From assembly GCA_045113475.1 (NCBI GenBank), contig JBGUIY010000206.1, positions 1 to 8,522 on the forward strand: a DNA stretch of 8,522 nt. Direction: 5' to 3'. How positions within the stretch are numbered: the first letter of the stretch is position 1; the number at the start of each line of letters is the position of its first letter. The translations under genes were made by a program, and so were the position numbers. The stretch is from UBA4246 sp045113475. Lineage in GTDB: Bacteria; Bacillota; Clostridia; Christensenellales; Aristaeellaceae. The notes beneath the pieces are model-generated. The model ran no database searches, had not been told where the DNA came from, and saw nothing but the letters and a program-made list of their open reading frames with translations. Shown here piece after piece: positions 7,307 to 8,522 of the stretch.

Positions 7307-8254
7307 TCATTTGTTCCCGCCGTGCTGCTGGAGCAGCTCGCCTGCCAGGTTGATCTGGTCGGAGATCAGCTGCAGCATCTTATAGCAGCTCACGCCGTCG
7401 CCCATGGAGGTCATATCCGGCGTTCTCCAGCCCGCTTCCAGCACATTCCTGACGGCGGAGGAAACGCAGTCCGCTTCCTGGGTCAGGCGCAGGGAATAGC
7501 GCAGCAGGGAAGCCACGCCGGCGATGGCACCCAGGGGGTTCAGGTCGTCGTTGGCCTTGACGTGCTCAGGAATGCAGGGTTCCACCACGGTCACCTTTTT
7601 GCCGATGCAGGCGTCGTGCAGCAGCATCGGCGCGCCGTGCAGGCAGGTGGCCAGGGTCACGCACATCTGGCCGGCATAGGCCGGGGCGACCAGCAGGCCG
7701 ATGTCGGAAGGCGCCAGCAGCAGAGCCTGGATCGCCTCGGAGGGGGAGAGCTCCTCCACCTTGTCGTACTTCAGATCCGCCTGCTCCGCTTCCAGCGCGT
7801 CCAGGAAAGTCTGGGCGTCAGCCTCCGATTCGGGCAGCAGGTAGGAAAGGCGGATGCCGTCTTCCTTGGCCTGGCTGATGGCGGAATGGAATATGTCCCG
7901 CAGCGCGGTCTTTTCCTGGGATACCGCCCGGGTGATCATGAAACGCGCGTTCTCGGCACCCCCGACGGAGAATTCCCGCGACTTGGCCGGAATGCCAAGC
8001 GCCCGGAGGAGGAAGGGCTCCGCCTCGTTGTCGGCGTCGCCGATGAACACGGCGTTGGCCTGGCCGCATAGCCGCAGCGTATTTTCAGACAGCGGCACGC
8101 CGTAGGCGCGCATGGCCGCTTCGCCGATCTTGTCGCGCACGATGGAAAAGGTGTGGCCGAAAGCCACGGAAACATCCGTCAGCACCTCTTCCGCGATACT
8201 GCAGAGCCGTTCACCGACCGGACTGCCGGGGAGCAAGACGATTTTTGCGTGCAT
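7307..8254 (-). CDS. short divergent isopropylmalate/isocitrate dehydrogenase-like protein, probably not a classical LeuB
   Basis: This 315-residue protein has no clear function but shows the outline of the LeuB/Icd fold. The N-terminus KIVLLPGSPVGER sits where LeuB has its LPGDGIGPE motif. GVPLSENTLRLCGQANAVFIG (about residues 52-72) resembles the LeuB stretch ending in DAVLLG. The C-terminal half has EP...NPLGAIAGVASLLRYSL (225-255), then EADCVSSAVRNVLEAGWRT (260-278), close to LeuB wording. The metal-binding GDILSDEA region is replaced by YAGQMCVTLA (193-202), the catalytic tyrosine arm (RELTGGIYFG in LeuB) is missing, and no counterpart of SVDKANV is visible. It is about 40 residues short. 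The alignments were made by eye. AGGAGG at 8262-8267, 7 bases from ATG 8254, supports expression. It lies between pyrR and ileS, not near leu genes. A catalytically dead or repurposed protein is the best guess. Confidence 0.65.
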   Translation of the reverse strand: MHAKIVLLPGSPVGERLCSIAEEVLTDVSVAFGHTFSIVRDKIGEAAMRAYGVPLSENTLRLCGQANAVFIGDADNEAEPFLLRALGIPAKSREFSVGGAENARFMITRAVSQEKTALRDIFHSAISQAKEDGIRLSYLLPESEADAQTFLDALEAEQADLKYDKVEELSPSEAIQALLLAPSDIGLLVAPAYAGQMCVTLATCLHGAPMLLHDACIGKKVTVVEPCIPEHVKANDDLNPLGAIAGVASLLRYSLRLTQEADCVSSAVRNVLEAGWRTPDMTSMGDGVSCYKMLQLISDQINLAGELLQQHGGNK

Positions 8255-8261
8255 GATCTAT

Positions 8262-8267
8262 CCTCCT
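8262..8267 (-). promoter_or_regulatory. ribosome binding site of the LeuB-like gene
   Basis: AGGAGG on the minus strand lies 7 bases before ATG 8254. It is a strong site and argues that this unrecognised gene is translated rather than being a decaying remnant. Confidence 0.88.
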
Positions 8268-8272
8268 GAGTA

Positions 8273-8296
8273 TGATGGCTAATGCCGGATTCATCA
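8273..8296 (-). other. weak hairpin between pyrR and the LeuB-like gene
   Basis: The minus strand reads TGATG, then a 14-base loop, then CATCA, giving five perfect pairs just upstream of the AGGAGG of the LeuB-like gene. The loop begins AATCCGGC. The stem is short and AT-rich and could arise by chance. The rest of the 62-base gap (8255-8316) holds only the ribosome binding site; no promoter or terminator was recognised. Confidence 0.2.
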
Positions 8297-8316
8297 AAAA
8301 GTATCAGTGCCAGGGG

Positions 8317-8522
8317 TCAGTCGGCGGGGGCAGCCAGCTGCCAGATCTCCACGCCCGTATCGGGATCGTAGGGCGGGATACGCACCGCTACCAGCTCCTG
8401 CCGGGAGGTCGGCACGTTTTTGCCCACATAGTCGGCGCGGATCGGCAGTTCCCGGTGGCCGCGGTCGATCAGGATGGCCAACTGGATGCGCTCGGGACGG
8501 CCCAGCGAGAACACGGCTTCGA
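8317..8522 (-). CDS. pyrR: PyrR, pyrimidine operon regulator/uracil phosphoribosyltransferase, N-terminus cut by window edge
   Basis: Only the last 68 or so codons are inside the window; the frame continues to the edge with no start codon of its own. The sequence LGRPERIQLAILIDRGHREL followed by PIRADYVGKNVPTSR is nearly the same as the C-terminal part of PyrR from Bacillus, including the RGHRELPIRAD and GKN(V/I)PTS(R/K) stretches. PyrR binds pyr mRNA in response to UMP and controls attenuation, and also has uracil phosphoribosyltransferase activity. The PRPP-binding loop would lie outside the window. The tail after PTSR (QELVAVRIPPYDPDTGVEIW) is somewhat different from, and a little longer than, the Bacillus tail. 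A GTG at 8514 is internal and not a start. The stop is 62 bases before the LeuB-like gene, with no terminator between them. Confidence in identity is high. Confidence 0.93.
   Translation of the reverse strand, partial: EAVFSLGRPERIQLAILIDRGHRELPIRADYVGKNVPTSRQELVAVRIPPYDPDTGVEIWQLAAPAD

Noticed and set aside
8273..8296. A PyrR-binding loop downstream of pyrR, because the hairpin loop starts AATCCGGC, similar to the first half of the known ARUCCNGNGAGGUU consensus.
   Set aside because: The second half (GAGGUU) is not matched, the stem is only five pairs, and no terminator structure follows. The match is too weak to claim.
8514..8514. A 65-residue stand-alone small protein starting with GTG at 8514.
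   Set aside because: The frame continues to the window edge and the sequence is the C-terminal part of PyrR, so the GTG is an internal valine codon.

Overview
The window is a compact stretch of bacterial chromosome in which every gene lies on the minus strand, so the reading order runs from high to low coordinates. Base composition is GC-rich by eye. The gene content points to a GC-rich Firmicute of the clostridial type: a PyrR-type pyrimidine regulator, a long isoleucyl-tRNA synthetase of the IleRS2 (eukaryote-like) type as found in Clostridia, and strong AGGAGG ribosome binding sites. This lineage call is an inference; no rRNA or species marker is present.

In transcription order: the 3' end of pyrR (8522-8317, its start lies outside the window); a 62-base gap; a 315-residue protein that looks like a shortened, divergent isopropylmalate dehydrogenase (LeuB fold) without recognisable catalytic residues (8254-7307); a 79-base gap with a GC-rich hairpin; ileS (7227-4027); a class I SAM-dependent methyltransferase related to the RlmI/RlmK rRNA methyltransferases (4027-3167); an RluA-family pseudouridine synthase (3152-2436); tgt, the queuosine-pathway tRNA-guanine transglycosylase (2433-1306); and the first 431 codons of an ABC exporter with fused membrane and ATPase domains (1293-1, running off the window).

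From ileS onwards the genes overlap by one base or are separated by 2 to 14 bases, and no terminator is visible between them. They therefore look like one transcription unit with translational coupling. The central four genes all act on tRNA or rRNA: charging, methylation, pseudouridylation and queuine base exchange. The ABC exporter at the end appears to be a co-transcribed passenger. In three genes (ileS, the pseudouridine synthase and tgt) the ribosome binding site places the real start downstream of the longest possible reading frame.

Most of the window is ordinary housekeeping. The one gene that stands out is the LeuB-like protein between pyrR and ileS. It keeps the outer landmarks of the isopropylmalate/isocitrate dehydrogenase family but has lost the metal-binding aspartates and the tyrosine/lysine catalytic region. 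No mobile element, CRISPR array, tRNA, rRNA or phage feature was seen.
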